A stretch of 64,000 nucleotides of DNA, from assembly GCA_029782295.1 (NCBI GenBank), contig JAKOVB010000089.1, positions 558,001-622,000 of the forward strand, read 5' to 3'. Shown piece after piece: positions 45,956 through 55,503 of the stretch. The notes under the pieces are model-generated. The model was not told the DNA's origin, searched no databases, and worked only from the letters and a program-made list of their open reading frames with translations. This DNA is from Pseudomonadota bacterium (GTDB lineage: Bacteria > Pseudomonadota > Gammaproteobacteria > Burkholderiales > Methylophilaceae). Made by a program: the position numbers and the translations under genes. Numbering within the stretch: the first letter of the stretch is position 1; each line of letters opens with the position of its first letter.

Positions 45956-47998
45956 TCATGAAAGCGCAATTCGAATATTTTTAATCACTTCTTCCCTTGC
46001 CTCATGCAGACAATCCAGCAGATTTCCAAAATCCCATTCCGCCTTGGCAAGCGCCTCGTCCTGATCCTTGATAATCGTCGCTGCATTATAAGCCATGCTT
46101 AACAGGCGGGAGGTCGTGCCCCTGAAAAGCAGCGCACAGGGATCGCTCATGTTCGCAGGTGATAAAGTCAGCCAATGGATCCTGACGATCTTATCGATAA
46201 CATCCGAGAGATTATTTTGCGGCTGGGCAACAATTTCCTCTGCTTTGCCGATGAACTTGTCGATACGACTCAGGAGACTTGCTTCAAGCTTGGCCAGATC
46301 AACATCCTTGACTTCGAAAGTCGCCATGGCGTCATCAACCGTTCCCCTTTTGTCACATCCCCCGCCCCAGCTTTTACTGAAATTTTCGGGGGGCAACGGG
46401 AGTGTATATTCGATCTGGGCACCGTCATTCAGGTTATACACCTTGGCATCCGGGTAGTTGCCTGCAGCGAACCCCATCATTCTCCGGGCAAACGATAGCA
46501 CCTTGTTGGTATGCACCTCACCCCCGAAGTTGCCTGGCACCACAATATCGTTCTCAGGCTGATCCGCAAGAATCTTCTTGAGGTGATCTTCCTCGGGAAG
46601 CAGATTCAAATAAACAGTATGCTGGGAGTGATGCTTTTCCTTTTGCTTGGAGCCAAAATCCACGCCGAATAGGTACACATGCCTGAAACCCGCGTTTAAT
46701 GCAAAATCAATCGCAGTATTCGCCACGGTAGGCTGACCGCTCAGGAAGACCCCGCCGGTCTGGGCCTCCTGTTCGATCATGGACCCCATGGTATCTGCAG
46801 CCTTGAGGAGCATGCCACATCGGTCAAACATCTTAAACACCCCGGAGAATACCGGGCTCAATCCTATGAAATTGACACCCTTGAGGAATTCCATGTCCTG
46901 CCCGACCGATTTTTCGATGATGTCGGTAATGACGGACTGTCGCTCCTTTTCAATGTGGAAATCCGGTTTGATCCCCATTTTGTGCAGGATCGAAATCGCA
47001 GTGCCGCAACTGAAGATTACTGCGCGGTCACCGTACTCCCTGAGGATCGGAATAAGTTCGTCCAAGGAGGGGCCGGATCCGACGATGAAGGCCACGGCGT
47101 CGGGTTTAACAGGTGTTTTCCGAGTGTAGATCGGCAAGCGCTGGTTGAGATTATCGAAAGTATGGCGGATCGTGATCAGTTCATCATCGAAATACCCCAT
47201 CCCGAAAAACAGTTCCCAGAGGGTTTCGATAATGGTGACCCGGATTTTCGCCACCATCTCGGCATCATCAACTGCGTAGAACAGGGACGCCCCATGGATG
47301 AAAAACTGCGGCAACCCTTCCGACTTGAGCATGGCCGCCGTCAGAGACCTGGCAATTTTTTCGACATCCGATTGAACGATAAAAATCAGGTCAGTGCCCT
47401 GCTCCTGGGCGATCTTGCTCAGCAGAACATAGTCCTGAAAAAAAACCGAAAGACGAAAAGCATCGACATCTGTCTCGATGACGACCAAATGACGGATCTT
47501 GTATTCGGCAAGAAGCCTGGGCAAATGCCAGCCGAGCCGGCTTCCGAACACGATGAGCAATGAAATTTCCTTCTCGCCCCCAAACATCGGATAGCGGTGC
47601 AGGCCGTTGTCATCCGGGTAATACTTGGCGAAATGACGCGTCACCCGATTCGGATACTCGGCATCCAGATTGGAATAATGGATGTCTTCCAGACGTCCGT
47701 GGCTGGGCTTCTCCACGAAGTGACGCAACTTGTGGAAGGCCAGGATCTGCGGGCGGTCCGACAGGTCGGCAAACTGTTCGATCCGCTTCTCCATATCCAG
47801 AATATCTGTTGCGATTCTGCGTGATTCCCCATTGGCATAGCGCACGACCAAATCGCCCTGATCGGAAATATCCACCGAAGCCGTGGGCGCTTCGTCCAGC
47901 ATCCTCCTGTGCTGGGGCATATTCAGGGCAAAGAATTCTGCATTAGCCTCCGCCGTTGCGCGGATCTTGTTGAGATATGCCTGCTGTAATGGCGTCAT
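45956..47998 (-). CDS. Maf-type motility-associated glycosyltransferase (DUF115)
   Basis: A 680-residue protein of the motility-associated factor family. The central DUF115 (MptE-like) domain has the motifs FGSRLGWHLPRLL, VAFIVGSGPSLDELIPILREYGDRAVIFSCGTAI, GIKPDFHIEKERQ and GVDFGSKQKEKHHS; flanking regions are helical. Maf proteins transfer CMP-activated nonulosonic acids, such as pseudaminic or legionaminic acid, onto flagellin Ser/Thr in Campylobacter, Aeromonas and others. It lies directly downstream of the legionaminic-acid genes and upstream of flagellin, so flagellin is the likely acceptor. A hairpin (GTATCC at 48027-48032, GGATAC at 48036-48041) lies in the 57-base gap before it. Confidence 0.9.
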   Translation of the reverse strand: MTPLQQAYLNKIRATAEANAEFFALNMPQHRRMLDEAPTASVDISDQGDLVVRYANGESRRIATDILDMEKRIEQFADLSDRPQILAFHKLRHFVEKPSHGRLEDIHYSNLDAEYPNRVTRHFAKYYPDDNGLHRYPMFGGEKEISLLIVFGSRLGWHLPRLLAEYKIRHLVVIETDVDAFRLSVFFQDYVLLSKIAQEQGTDLIFIVQSDVEKIARSLTAAMLKSEGLPQFFIHGASLFYAVDDAEMVAKIRVTIIETLWELFFGMGYFDDELITIRHTFDNLNQRLPIYTRKTPVKPDAVAFIVGSGPSLDELIPILREYGDRAVIFSCGTAISILHKMGIKPDFHIEKERQSVITDIIEKSVGQDMEFLKGVNFIGLSPVFSGVFKMFDRCGMLLKAADTMGSMIEQEAQTGGVFLSGQPTVANTAIDFALNAGFRHVYLFGVDFGSKQKEKHHSQHTVYLNLLPEEDHLKKILADQPENDIVVPGNFGGEVHTNKVLSFARRMMGFAAGNYPDAKVYNLNDGAQIEYTLPLPPENFSKSWGGGCDKRGTVDDAMATFEVKDVDLAKLEASLLSRIDKFIGKAEEIVAQPQNNLSDVIDKIVRIHWLTLSPANMSDPCALLFRGTTSRLLSMAYNAATIIKDQDEALAKAEWDFGNLLDCLHEAREEVIKNIRIALS

Positions 47999-48055
47999 GT
48001 GGGGCCTTTCTTCTAAGACTTATCGCGTATCCAACGGATACCTGAACTTGATATG

Positions 48056-48829
48056 CTAGAGCGTGAAACCATCATCCACGATCAAATTCTGCCCAGTCAT
48101 ATACTTCGATGCATCTGAAAGCAGAAAAACCAGTGTGCCACAAACATCCTCGGGATCCAGCATGCCTTTATCATTGCAATATTCACGGTAGGCTCGAAGG
48201 AATGGCTCGGGCTGCCGGTCCAGTATGCCTCCGGGACTGAGGCAGTTTACCCGGATCCCTTTGCCTTTGAGATATTGGGCAAGATAGTGCGTAGAGTGAA
48301 TAATTCCAGACTTGATTGCTGCGTATTCAAGTGGATTAGTCATCGATGTCCCCTTGTAGATATCGAAACGAGGAGCGATGCATCCGTATACCGACGCCAT
48401 GTTAATTATGTTGCCGTTGCCATGGGATTCGAAATGGCGTGCGAAGCGCTGTGAAACCAGCAGGTATCCGGCCAGATGCAGGTTCAGGTTCTCGCACAGG
48501 TCCTGATATTCGATGTCTTCAAACTTCCGGCCGAAATTCTTGTTTCTCGGATAAGCATTGTTCACGACCGCATCGATTTTCCCATACCGTTGCTCAAGGA
48601 GTTGTATCAGGCGATCGATTGAATCCTTGTCCGTAATATCAAGTTCGGCAGCCAGCGCGTGACCAGAAAAATCCTTGTTAATAGACTGCTCGACGGCAAG
48701 TGCCGCTTCCATGTTCAGATCAGCAATGACAGCAACGCCCCCCTGCGCAGCCACGGCACGGCTGAAATTCCTGCCAAGCAACCCGCCGCCACCGGTGATG
48801 ACAACGACTTTATCCTTGAGCACGCTCAT
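48056..48829 (-). CDS. ptmA: Short-chain dehydrogenase/reductase, PtmA-like
   Basis: A 257-residue classical SDR. The NAD(P) motif is TGGGGLLGRNF (a variant of TGxxxGxG), with NNAYPRNKN, and the catalytic YxxxK is in EYAAIKSGI (Tyr and Lys present). The serine region is NMASVYG. It is very similar in setting to Campylobacter PtmA, an SDR of the legionaminic-acid pathway. The exact step is unresolved. ATG 48829 overlaps the TGA of the upstream CMP-sugar synthase gene by four bases. Confidence 0.8.
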   Translation of the reverse strand: MSVLKDKVVVITGGGGLLGRNFSRAVAAQGGVAVIADLNMEAALAVEQSINKDFSGHALAAELDITDKDSIDRLIQLLEQRYGKIDAVVNNAYPRNKNFGRKFEDIEYQDLCENLNLHLAGYLLVSQRFARHFESHGNGNIINMASVYGCIAPRFDIYKGTSMTNPLEYAAIKSGIIHSTHYLAQYLKGKGIRVNCLSPGGILDRQPEPFLRAYREYCNDKGMLDPEDVCGTLVFLLSDASKYMTGQNLIVDDGFTL

Positions 48830-49533
48830 TTGTTTTCCTCGAAATAGTCCAGCAGGCATTCCGCGATCCTGAAATCGAGCAGCGTATCGATGTCGATCGC
48901 ACGCTCCACCGGGATGTTCACGGCCTTTACCCGCCCTGAAAAGATATTGTCCGTCGCCATCACGAATTCGGGGCGCGTCACATAGGCCACCGTGGTCACA
49001 TCAAATACTTGCGGGGCATCCTGCCTGCGGGTGAACTTGGTTTCGGCAGGCGGGATCACGATGTCGACGGTGCCGTCCGGCAAGGCCTTCACCATATTGA
49101 AATACGGGTTGCGATGCGGGTCGGAGACGGTAATGACAGTATCGGCACCTCCCTGATCGAAGGCCTCCAGGCAACGTTCCAGATCCTGCGGCGTGCGCAG
49201 CGGAGCCGTGGCCGGAACCACGATCAGCACGTCCGGATAAGCGCCGTCGACAGACTTCAGGTATTCCAGCGCGTGACGCCACACAGCCCGTTCCGGGCTG
49301 TTATCCTGCGCCAGTTCAGCCGGCCGCATGAAAGGCACCTCAGCGCCGGCCTCGCGCGCCACTGCAGCGATTTCCTCGGCATCGGTCGAAACGATCACGC
49401 GACCGATCCGGGGGACGGCCTGGGCCTGCCGGATCGAATGTACGATGAGCGGGACTCCGCCCAAAGGACGGATATTCTTGCCCGGCAGGCCTTTCGATCC
49501 GCCACGGGCACAAATCAGGGCTACGATCTTCAT
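48826..49533 (-). CDS. legF: CMP-legionaminic acid synthase (acylneuraminate cytidylyltransferase)
   Basis: A 235-residue cytidylyltransferase (PtmB/LegF, NeuA family). The CTP-binding motif ICARGGSKGLPGKNIRPLGGVP, then STDAEEIAAVAREAG and the PATAPLRT motif are present; the terminal RAIDIDTLLDFRIAE contains the conserved acidic metal ligands. It activates the finished nonulosonic acid as CMP-sugar for Maf. It overlaps the upstream gene by 4 bases. Confidence 0.88.
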   Translation of the reverse strand: MKIVALICARGGSKGLPGKNIRPLGGVPLIVHSIRQAQAVPRIGRVIVSTDAEEIAAVAREAGAEVPFMRPAELAQDNSPERAVWRHALEYLKSVDGAYPDVLIVVPATAPLRTPQDLERCLEAFDQGGADTVITVSDPHRNPYFNMVKALPDGTVDIVIPPAETKFTRRQDAPQVFDVTTVAYVTRPEFVMATDNIFSGRVKAVNIPVERAIDIDTLLDFRIAECLLDYFEENK

Positions 49534-50546
49534 GTGGTTTCTACCTGCATGCGCTGGCCGGAAGAAGAAGCGGCTCGCACCGCTTCGATGACGTGCAGGA
49601 CGGCAAGCCCGTCATCCCCGCTGATCGCGGGCCGGGTGCCGGTTTCGACACACTCCAGGAAATGGCGCCACTCCCCCAGGTAACTGTCATCTCGCTGTAC
49701 CGGACAATGATCGAGCGTGGTCCATTGACTGCCACCGGCCTCGAATACTTCTACCTTGCTTTCCATCGCATTCCACCGCAACGACCCCTTTTCGCCGATG
49801 ACGGTGCATCCGCGGGTCGTATCGTGCCGGATAAAGTCGATGTCGACGGATGCCACCGGCGCCCCACGCGCCGGGTCGGGATGGAAGCCCAGAATCAGGT
49901 GGACCGTGTCTTCCACATCAATTTCGAGCGCGCTCTGCCGGAGCATGGCGGCGCTGACCCAATCGATTTCCCCGAAAATCCAGCGCAGGTAATCGATCTC
50001 GTGGCTCAACTCGAGCAACGCGCCCCCGCCGAGCCTGGCTTGGGCGGATACATCCTGCCGGTAGTCTGAGCCGGCTCGCCACCCCGGAAGAAACTGGCCG
50101 ACTTCCGCACGCACAGACAACACCCGACCGACCCGCAACTCGCGAACATGCTGGCGGAAACGCTGCAGGGAAGGCAGGAAACGCATGTTATAGGCCGTCA
50201 TCAGCGTCACCCCCTGTGCCCGGCAGGTCTTGATCAGTTCGGGCACGTTTGCTGCCATGTTGGAGATGGGCTTCTCCACGAGGAGATGCACTCCAGACCG
50301 GGCCAGCGGCAAGGCTGCCTCGACGTGGTGACTGGCCGGATTGGCGATCACGGCCACATCGGGTTTAAGCGCCAGTGCCGCGTTGATCTCGGTCACGCAG
50401 TGATCGATGCCCGGCTCAGGATCGCCGCTACAGCCACGGTGGCGCAGGGCGATGATTTCGCATTGCGGCAGCAATTGCCGTACAACGCGGGCATGGCGCT
50501 TGCCGATACTGCCGAGGCCAACGATGAGAACACGCTTCACGGTCAT
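49530..50546 (-). CDS. ptmF: Gfo/Idh/MocA family oxidoreductase, PtmF-like
   Basis: A 338-residue NAD-dependent oxidoreductase. The N-terminal Rossmann motif is VLIVGLGSIGKRHARVV; HLLVEKPIS carries the catalytic Lys; the C-terminal domain has GGALLELSHEIDYLRWIFGE. In Campylobacter the legionaminic-acid locus contains a homologous Gfo/Idh/MocA gene, ptmF, in the early steps. The reaction here is not proven. It overlaps the genes on both sides by four bases. Confidence 0.75.
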   Translation of the reverse strand: MTVKRVLIVGLGSIGKRHARVVRQLLPQCEIIALRHRGCSGDPEPGIDHCVTEINAALALKPDVAVIANPASHHVEAALPLARSGVHLLVEKPISNMAANVPELIKTCRAQGVTLMTAYNMRFLPSLQRFRQHVRELRVGRVLSVRAEVGQFLPGWRAGSDYRQDVSAQARLGGGALLELSHEIDYLRWIFGEIDWVSAAMLRQSALEIDVEDTVHLILGFHPDPARGAPVASVDIDFIRHDTTRGCTVIGEKGSLRWNAMESKVEVFEAGGSQWTTLDHCPVQRDDSYLGEWRHFLECVETGTRPAISGDDGLAVLHVIEAVRAASSSGQRMQVETT

Positions 50547-51610
50547 CCCCCGGCCTCCTGGTTGGCAAAGGCATAATCGTCGACCCGGCCGACATCCAGC
50601 CAGGGCTCATGCATCGGATAAACAACGGTACGCAGGCCTTGTTCCTTGAGCATCGTGAACAACGTAGGCATGTCGCAGCGATGCTGGTGCCGCATGTGGT
50701 CGAGAACTGTCGGATCCAACGCATAGACACCCGCGTTGATGTGGCTCTTGATGACCGGCTTTTCCTCGAAACCGACAATATCAACCCCACTCGTGCGGAC
50801 TACCCCGAACGGGTGCTGCCACTCATGCAAGCGGACCGCCATGGTCGCGACTGCCCGGTGGTGGGCGTGGAAATCCAGCAGTTCGCCGTAATGGATATCG
50901 GTCAGCACGTCACCGTTAGTCACCACCAGCGGCAACTCCGGACGCGGGTTCATCAGTGACAGCGCACCCGCCGTGCCCAGCGGAGCGTCTTCGTGCAGGT
51001 ACTCGATCCTGACTTGCCACCGGCTACCGTTGCCGAAGTATTCCTCGATCATGTGTCCCAGGTAATGCACGGCGATGATGAAGTGCTGAAACCCCTCCGC
51101 GCGGGCGCGTTCGATGATGTGCTCCAGCATCGGCTTCCCGCCTACCGGCAGCATCGGCTTGGGGCAACGCTCGGTATAAGGACGCAGACGCATCCCCTGC
51201 CCGCCGGCCATGATGACCATGGTATTGGGGCGCTGTGCCGGCATCAGCAGATCGTCCCAGACATGCAGGCCAACTACCTTCCGATGATTGTCCACTACCG
51301 GCAACTGCCGTACCTTGTTGGCCTGCATCAACGACAACACCATGTCGCGGTCCAGATCAGGCGGAACGACCAGCGGTTCACGATGGATGATGGTATCGAC
51401 CGGGCTGTGCATTTCCAGGCCACGCAGCAACCCCCGCCGGATGTCGCCATCGGTCAGGGTGCCGATCAATTCCCCTTCCGCCCCGACGATCATGACGATC
51501 TGCATGGCCGAGGCATCCAGGCTCATGATGGCCTGCTGCAAAGTCGCGTCGGAAGTCAGCAGTGTCTTGCGCCAAGGTTCCGCAACGGGAGATTTCGCCT
51601 GTTTGCTCAT
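50543..51610 (-). CDS. ptmE: Sugar-phosphate nucleotidyltransferase with two CBS domains, PtmE-like
   Basis: A 355-residue protein. Residues about 1-120 are two CBS domains (LIGTLTDGDIRRGLLRG, VVDNHRKVVGLHVWDDLL), and the rest is an NTP-transferase domain (MVIMAGGQGMRLRPYTERCPKPMLPVGGKPMLEHII, VVTNGDVLTDIHY). This domain order is that of Campylobacter PtmE, a glucosamine-1-phosphate guanylyltransferase; GDP-GlcNAc is the entry substrate of the Campylobacter legionaminic-acid pathway. The same entry route is therefore inferred here. CBS domains suggest nucleotide regulation. Confidence 0.82.
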   Translation of the reverse strand: MSKQAKSPVAEPWRKTLLTSDATLQQAIMSLDASAMQIVMIVGAEGELIGTLTDGDIRRGLLRGLEMHSPVDTIIHREPLVVPPDLDRDMVLSLMQANKVRQLPVVDNHRKVVGLHVWDDLLMPAQRPNTMVIMAGGQGMRLRPYTERCPKPMLPVGGKPMLEHIIERARAEGFQHFIIAVHYLGHMIEEYFGNGSRWQVRIEYLHEDAPLGTAGALSLMNPRPELPLVVTNGDVLTDIHYGELLDFHAHHRAVATMAVRLHEWQHPFGVVRTSGVDIVGFEEKPVIKSHINAGVYALDPTVLDHMRHQHRCDMPTLFTMLKEQGLRTVVYPMHEPWLDVGRVDDYAFANQEAGG

Positions 51611-51645
51611 GATGTCGCCACATTTCTCATGGGAGTCTGTTTCGT

Positions 51646-52806
51646 TCAGCCGGGAAGATTGTAGAAAGGCTTTTTCAGCAGGTCGCCCAGTGGATATTCC
51701 TGCAATATTTTAATGATTTTCTCGCTCGCACCACCCTCACCGTAGGGGTTGCGGGTACCGGGCAACGCGGACTGGAATTCGTGAGAATACAGCGTCTTCA
51801 AGGCCTGCTGGATCGCTTGACGTTCCGGAGCACAATCGATCACGCTCGCGGCCTTCAGGCGTCCGCGCTGGCGATCACCGATATTGATGGTCCCCTTGCG
51901 GAAACTGGGGACCTCGGCCAGCCCGCTGGACGAATTGCCCACCACCGCATCCACGAACTGCAGGCAGGAAAGATAGCGCACTTGACCCAATGACGGGTAG
52001 GCGCGCGCACGGGGGTGGCGTTTGACGAAATCTTCGATCATGCCGATCAGGACACGACCGTCGGTGTCGGCATTCGGCATGGTAAAGATGAGATGCGTAT
52101 CCTCCAGCGATTCCAGTGCCTGCAGCAACTCCGCCAGTTGTTCGCCGGCAGTCGATTGTTCCAGCGTCACCGGATGGAAAGTCACCAGCAGGTTTCTGGG
52201 ACCAAACTTGAAGTCCAGCGCAGCCTCGAGCGCTTCCTTGTCGAGCAAGGGGACGCGCTTGATCGCATCCACCCCCAACCCGCCGACCAGGAAGACGCGA
52301 TCCGGCAATTCCCCCAGCTGAATGACCCGTCTCCGGTAGTCCTCCGCGGCCACGCAATGCAAATGTGCCATCTTGGTGATCGCGTGGCGGATCGCTTCGT
52401 CGATGGCCCCTTCCGTCGTCTCGCCGCCATGCAGATGTACCAGCGGGATGCGTGCCGTCATGGCGGCAGCGGCAGCGGCAAAGATTTCAAAACGGTCCCC
52501 CAGCACCACTATCAGGTCAGGGGCCAGTTGTTCGAGGGCATCGGCAAACCCGATCATGCCAAGCCCCATCGACTTGGCGATCCCGCTGGGGGTGTCGGAA
52601 CTCAAAAGCATTTCCACCTTGCGGTGGATCAGAAAACCATCGTTTTCGATTTCGCGGTAGGTCAGCCCGAACTCAGGCGAAAGGTGCATTCCGGTCGCGA
52701 TGATCTGCAGCTCAAGCCCATCGGCCTGGCGGATTCCCTCCATCAGCCAGCGCAGGCATCCGTAATCGGCACGCGTCCCGGTCACGACACAGACTTTGCG
52801 AGTCAT
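51646..52806 (-). CDS. legG: Hydrolysing sugar-nucleotide 2-epimerase, LegG-type
   Basis: A 386-residue NeuC/LegG-family 2-epimerase. Motifs include VVTGTRADYGCLRWLM, IVVLGDRFEIFAAAAAAMTARIPLVHLHGGETTEGAIDEAIRHAITKMAHLH (His/Glu catalytic region) and FVDAVVGNSSSGLAEVPSFRKGTINIGDRQRGR. It removes GDP while epimerising C2 to give 2,4-diacetamido-2,4,6-trideoxymannose for LegI. It is encoded 35 bases after ptmE start in the transcription order legI-legG-ptmE and overlaps the legI stop by four bases. Confidence 0.9.
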   Translation of the reverse strand: MTRKVCVVTGTRADYGCLRWLMEGIRQADGLELQIIATGMHLSPEFGLTYREIENDGFLIHRKVEMLLSSDTPSGIAKSMGLGMIGFADALEQLAPDLIVVLGDRFEIFAAAAAAMTARIPLVHLHGGETTEGAIDEAIRHAITKMAHLHCVAAEDYRRRVIQLGELPDRVFLVGGLGVDAIKRVPLLDKEALEAALDFKFGPRNLLVTFHPVTLEQSTAGEQLAELLQALESLEDTHLIFTMPNADTDGRVLIGMIEDFVKRHPRARAYPSLGQVRYLSCLQFVDAVVGNSSSGLAEVPSFRKGTINIGDRQRGRLKAASVIDCAPERQAIQQALKTLYSHEFQSALPGTRNPYGEGGASEKIIKILQEYPLGDLLKKPFYNLPG

Positions 52807-53798
52807 AGCTCGATCATCTCGTCGACGGCAAAATCACGCGGCGCCTTGCGTCCCAGCACCTCGTCCCATCGCATCGGCGACAGGCCGTTGCCGGGGCGCT
52901 TGGCCGCCAGATTGGCTTCTGAAAAGACTTCCCCGGCACGGATCGCCGTGGCGGCCACGAGCGACCGACGGGCGATCGGAATGTTTTTCGCCTCGCTCGG
53001 GCTTGGACGCTTGATGGGGCTGCCCAGCGCACACTCGATGTTACGGATTGCAGCAACCATCGCGGCGAGTTGATCCGGCTCCAGGCTGGCCTTGTGGTCT
53101 GGCCCCGGCAGGGTGCAGTCCAGCGTAAAATGTTTTTCGATGACGGTCGCACCGAGCGCCACAGCCGCGATCGGGACTTCTATCCCCTGCGTGTGATCGG
53201 AGTAGCCGACCGCCACCCCCAGGGCATCCCGGATGGTCGCCATCGCTCGCAAATTGACGTCTGCCATCGGTGTAGGGTATTCAGTATTGCAGTGCAGCAC
53301 GGTGATGCGGTCCCTCGGCACACCGACAGATTCCAGAACTTCCACGGCCGCCTCGATTTCTCCGAGTCTCGCCATGCCCGTCGACAAGACCACCGGTTTT
53401 CCGCAACGTCCCACGGCACGAAGATAAGGCAGGTTGGTGATTTCGCCGGACGGGATCTTGTGCAGGCCGACGCCGAGCGCATCCAGGTTGGCCAGCGATT
53501 GATGATCAAACGCGGTCGACAAAAAGGTAATGCCCAGCCGTTGGCATTCACGATGCAACGCGACGAAGGCATCCCAAGGGAGCTCGAGGGCGCGGATCAT
53601 GTCGATCTGGGAGCCGCCCCCCGTCAGCTTGGCCTGATAATCGGCCTTCGGCGCCGAAATGGTCACGACATCCTCGGTCCGGAAAGTCTGGAACTTCACG
53701 GCATCGCAGCCTGCTTCCCTGGCTACCCTGCAGAGTTCCATGGCACGGTCGAAGCTTCCGTTATGGTTCACCCCGGCTTCAGCGATGATATACGTCAC
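52803..53798 (-). CDS. legI: N-acetylneuraminate-synthase-like legionaminic acid synthase
   Basis: A 331-residue NeuB/LegI family protein: IIAEAGVNHNGSFDRAMELCRVAREAGCDAVKFQTF, KIPSGEITNLPYLR, and VIEKHFTLDCTLPGPDHKASLEPDQ, with the C-terminal antifreeze/SAF domain (RRSLVAATAIRAGEVFSEANLAAKRPGNGLSP). It condenses the 6-deoxymannose product of LegG with phosphoenolpyruvate. The start is GTG at 53798: AAGGA lies 7 bases upstream and the protein begins TYIIAEAG. The in-frame extension to 54041 overlaps the methyltransferase gene and is rejected. Confidence 0.9.
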   Translation of the reverse strand: MTYIIAEAGVNHNGSFDRAMELCRVAREAGCDAVKFQTFRTEDVVTISAPKADYQAKLTGGGSQIDMIRALELPWDAFVALHRECQRLGITFLSTAFDHQSLANLDALGVGLHKIPSGEITNLPYLRAVGRCGKPVVLSTGMARLGEIEAAVEVLESVGVPRDRITVLHCNTEYPTPMADVNLRAMATIRDALGVAVGYSDHTQGIEVPIAAVALGATVIEKHFTLDCTLPGPDHKASLEPDQLAAMVAAIRNIECALGSPIKRPSPSEAKNIPIARRSLVAATAIRAGEVFSEANLAAKRPGNGLSPMRWDEVLGRKAPRDFAVDEMIEL

Positions 53799-53811
53799 GG
53801 TTTTTTCCTTG

Positions 53812-54483
53812 TTATTTGCGCGGCTTACGGGCCACGATGATCCATTCGCGTATCGTTTGTTGCGGATCCCCGTCATGCCGCGTGATCTCCCCGACCCGGA
53901 TGGATTCCCACCCGTCCCCGTAGAGTTCGGGAATCTCCTCGAGCGCGGTGATCCGCGCCGGACCTTTCCCTTCCAGCGGGCCGGCATCGGCGAGCCAGTA
54001 ATTGCGTCCGATGCGCTTACCGGTTTCCACCCCCCAGACACCCGGGGCGAAAGTTCGCGACCAGAACGCCCCGCCGGGCAACAGCCGGTCGTAGATATCG
54101 CGGATCAGCCGGGCACTTTCGTCGAAGTCGTTACAATATAACGCTTCGGAATCCAGAACGAAATCATAGCCGCGGAAATCATCGGGCAAACGGCAGAAAT
54201 CTCCGACGACCACGCGCCCCTGCCAACCGGCCTGCTCCTGATCCAGCCGGGCGATGGCCTGCCCGACCGCCGAGGCCGAGCCGTCGATCGCGTCGAAACG
54301 AACCCCTTCGTTCGCCAACAACCAGAGATTGGCACCAGGGCCGCAGCCCAACTCCAGGGCTTTCACCCTGGACCGGTCCGGCACCGACTGCAACTCCCTG
54401 GCGACAAAACGTACGGCATCCTCGGCCGGGTAGCGCCCCCAGGCCCGGCTGCTGAAAATGCCTTCCCACACCTCGTTGTACAT
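53812..54483 (-). CDS. Class I SAM-dependent methyltransferase in the nonulosonic-acid cluster
   Basis: A 223-residue methyltransferase. The SAM-binding motif I is ALELGCGPGANLWLL, followed by a characteristic acidic segment FDAIDGSASA and a late motif DYDLVLDSEALYCNDFDES-like (LDSEALYCNDF). The closest type resembles small methyltransferases in surface-sugar loci. It lies between the acyltransferase and legI, so it may methylate the nonulosonic acid or a precursor. The target is not identified. It starts 6 bases after the acyltransferase stop. Confidence 0.75.
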   Translation of the reverse strand: MYNEVWEGIFSSRAWGRYPAEDAVRFVARELQSVPDRSRVKALELGCGPGANLWLLANEGVRFDAIDGSASAVGQAIARLDQEQAGWQGRVVVGDFCRLPDDFRGYDFVLDSEALYCNDFDESARLIRDIYDRLLPGGAFWSRTFAPGVWGVETGKRIGRNYWLADAGPLEGKGPARITALEEIPELYGDGWESIRVGEITRHDGDPQQTIREWIIVARKPRK

Positions 54484-54489
54484 GACAGA

Positions 54490-55503
54490 TCAATCCTTGT
54501 AGAAAAGCACGCGGCCACTCCGCGCTTTTTCGGGATACTGCATTTCCAGCGCCCGGTATTGTTCCGGATCCAGAATCTCGGTGCCGATGAAATAAGGCCG
54601 TGTCATCCGTGAAAATCCCTTTTTGAAAAACAGCAGGCTATCCCCGGGGTCACGGCTGCGGCCTCCACCGAGGTAAAAGGCGTGGTAGCCGGCAGACTGG
54701 TAATACGATGCCGCAAGATGAATCAGTCCCGGGGTCGACTTGAAATGCTCGAATTCCGCCAGCCTGGCGCTCAGATGATATTCGGCGATTCTGGCCTGCT
54801 CGGATTTGAGGAACACTGCCCCGGCTACCGCCTGGTGATTGGCGTAGATCAGCCAGTTGTCCACCCATGCAGAATGAAAAAGGGCTTCAAAGTAACGGGC
54901 AGAAAAATAATAGCTGGCATCGGCCCCGACCTGATCCATGTTGGATTGGTAAATGCTCGGAAATTCCGCGTACATGACATCCGGCGCCACACGCTCTGCG
55001 CGCAGGCCGCTCTCCATGAAGCGCCGGACATCCGTTCTGCGCCTGACCTGGTATTGCTCGAACAGATCCTGATCGAGATCGACATAGACCGTGTCCCGGT
55101 TATGGGACAACTGCCCCATATACCATTGCTGCTGCTGAAGCATAGGATGCAACCGGATGAACTCCGCCACGACACCCTGTGCTTTTGCCCAGCAGGTGAA
55201 TGCCGCGTGCGCGTCCCGGACGAAGCCGGGATCGTTTGTATTGGCGAGCGGCCCGCCATAGCCATAGGCGGATTGCACGTCCAGAACGGTCAAGCCCGGC
55301 GCCGTTCCCAGATGGAACGAATGAAGCCATTGCCGGGGGCCGTCCGCGTAGCGCCAGTAGACCGGCGTCAGGGATAAATCACGATTGGCATCCACTTGCA
55401 CCATACCCGGATGCAGCGAGGCGATCTGCAGCGCAGGCGGCAAATTTTCGAAGGCGCTCACGGCCTCAGCCAGTGTCAGTTGCTGTCCTGGGGAATGTTG
55501 CAT
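54490..55503 (-). CDS. GNAT/FemAB-like acyltransferase in the nonulosonic-acid cluster
   Basis: A 337-residue protein whose layout resembles FemAB-related GNAT proteins (two GNAT-like halves; FIRLHPML, GAVFLKSEQARIAEYHLSAR, SYYQSAGYHAFYLGGGRSRDPGDSLLFFKKGFSR). Such proteins attach acyl or aminoacyl groups to sugar amines or peptides. In known legionaminic-acid pathways the C4 amine is acetylated by LegH; no hexapeptide or single-domain GNAT LegH is present here, so this may take its place or add a different acyl group. ATG 55503 overlaps the legC stop (TGATG). Confidence 0.7.
   Translation of the reverse strand: MQHSPGQQLTLAEAVSAFENLPPALQIASLHPGMVQVDANRDLSLTPVYWRYADGPRQWLHSFHLGTAPGLTVLDVQSAYGYGGPLANTNDPGFVRDAHAAFTCWAKAQGVVAEFIRLHPMLQQQQWYMGQLSHNRDTVYVDLDQDLFEQYQVRRRTDVRRFMESGLRAERVAPDVMYAEFPSIYQSNMDQVGADASYYFSARYFEALFHSAWVDNWLIYANHQAVAGAVFLKSEQARIAEYHLSARLAEFEHFKSTPGLIHLAASYYQSAGYHAFYLGGGRSRDPGDSLLFFKKGFSRMTRPYFIGTEILDPEQYRALEMQYPEKARSGRVLFYKD

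Noticed and set aside
53799..54041. Upstream extension of LegI
   Set aside because: It is read through the methyltransferase gene in another frame; GTG 53798 has a ribosome site and starts the NeuB domain.
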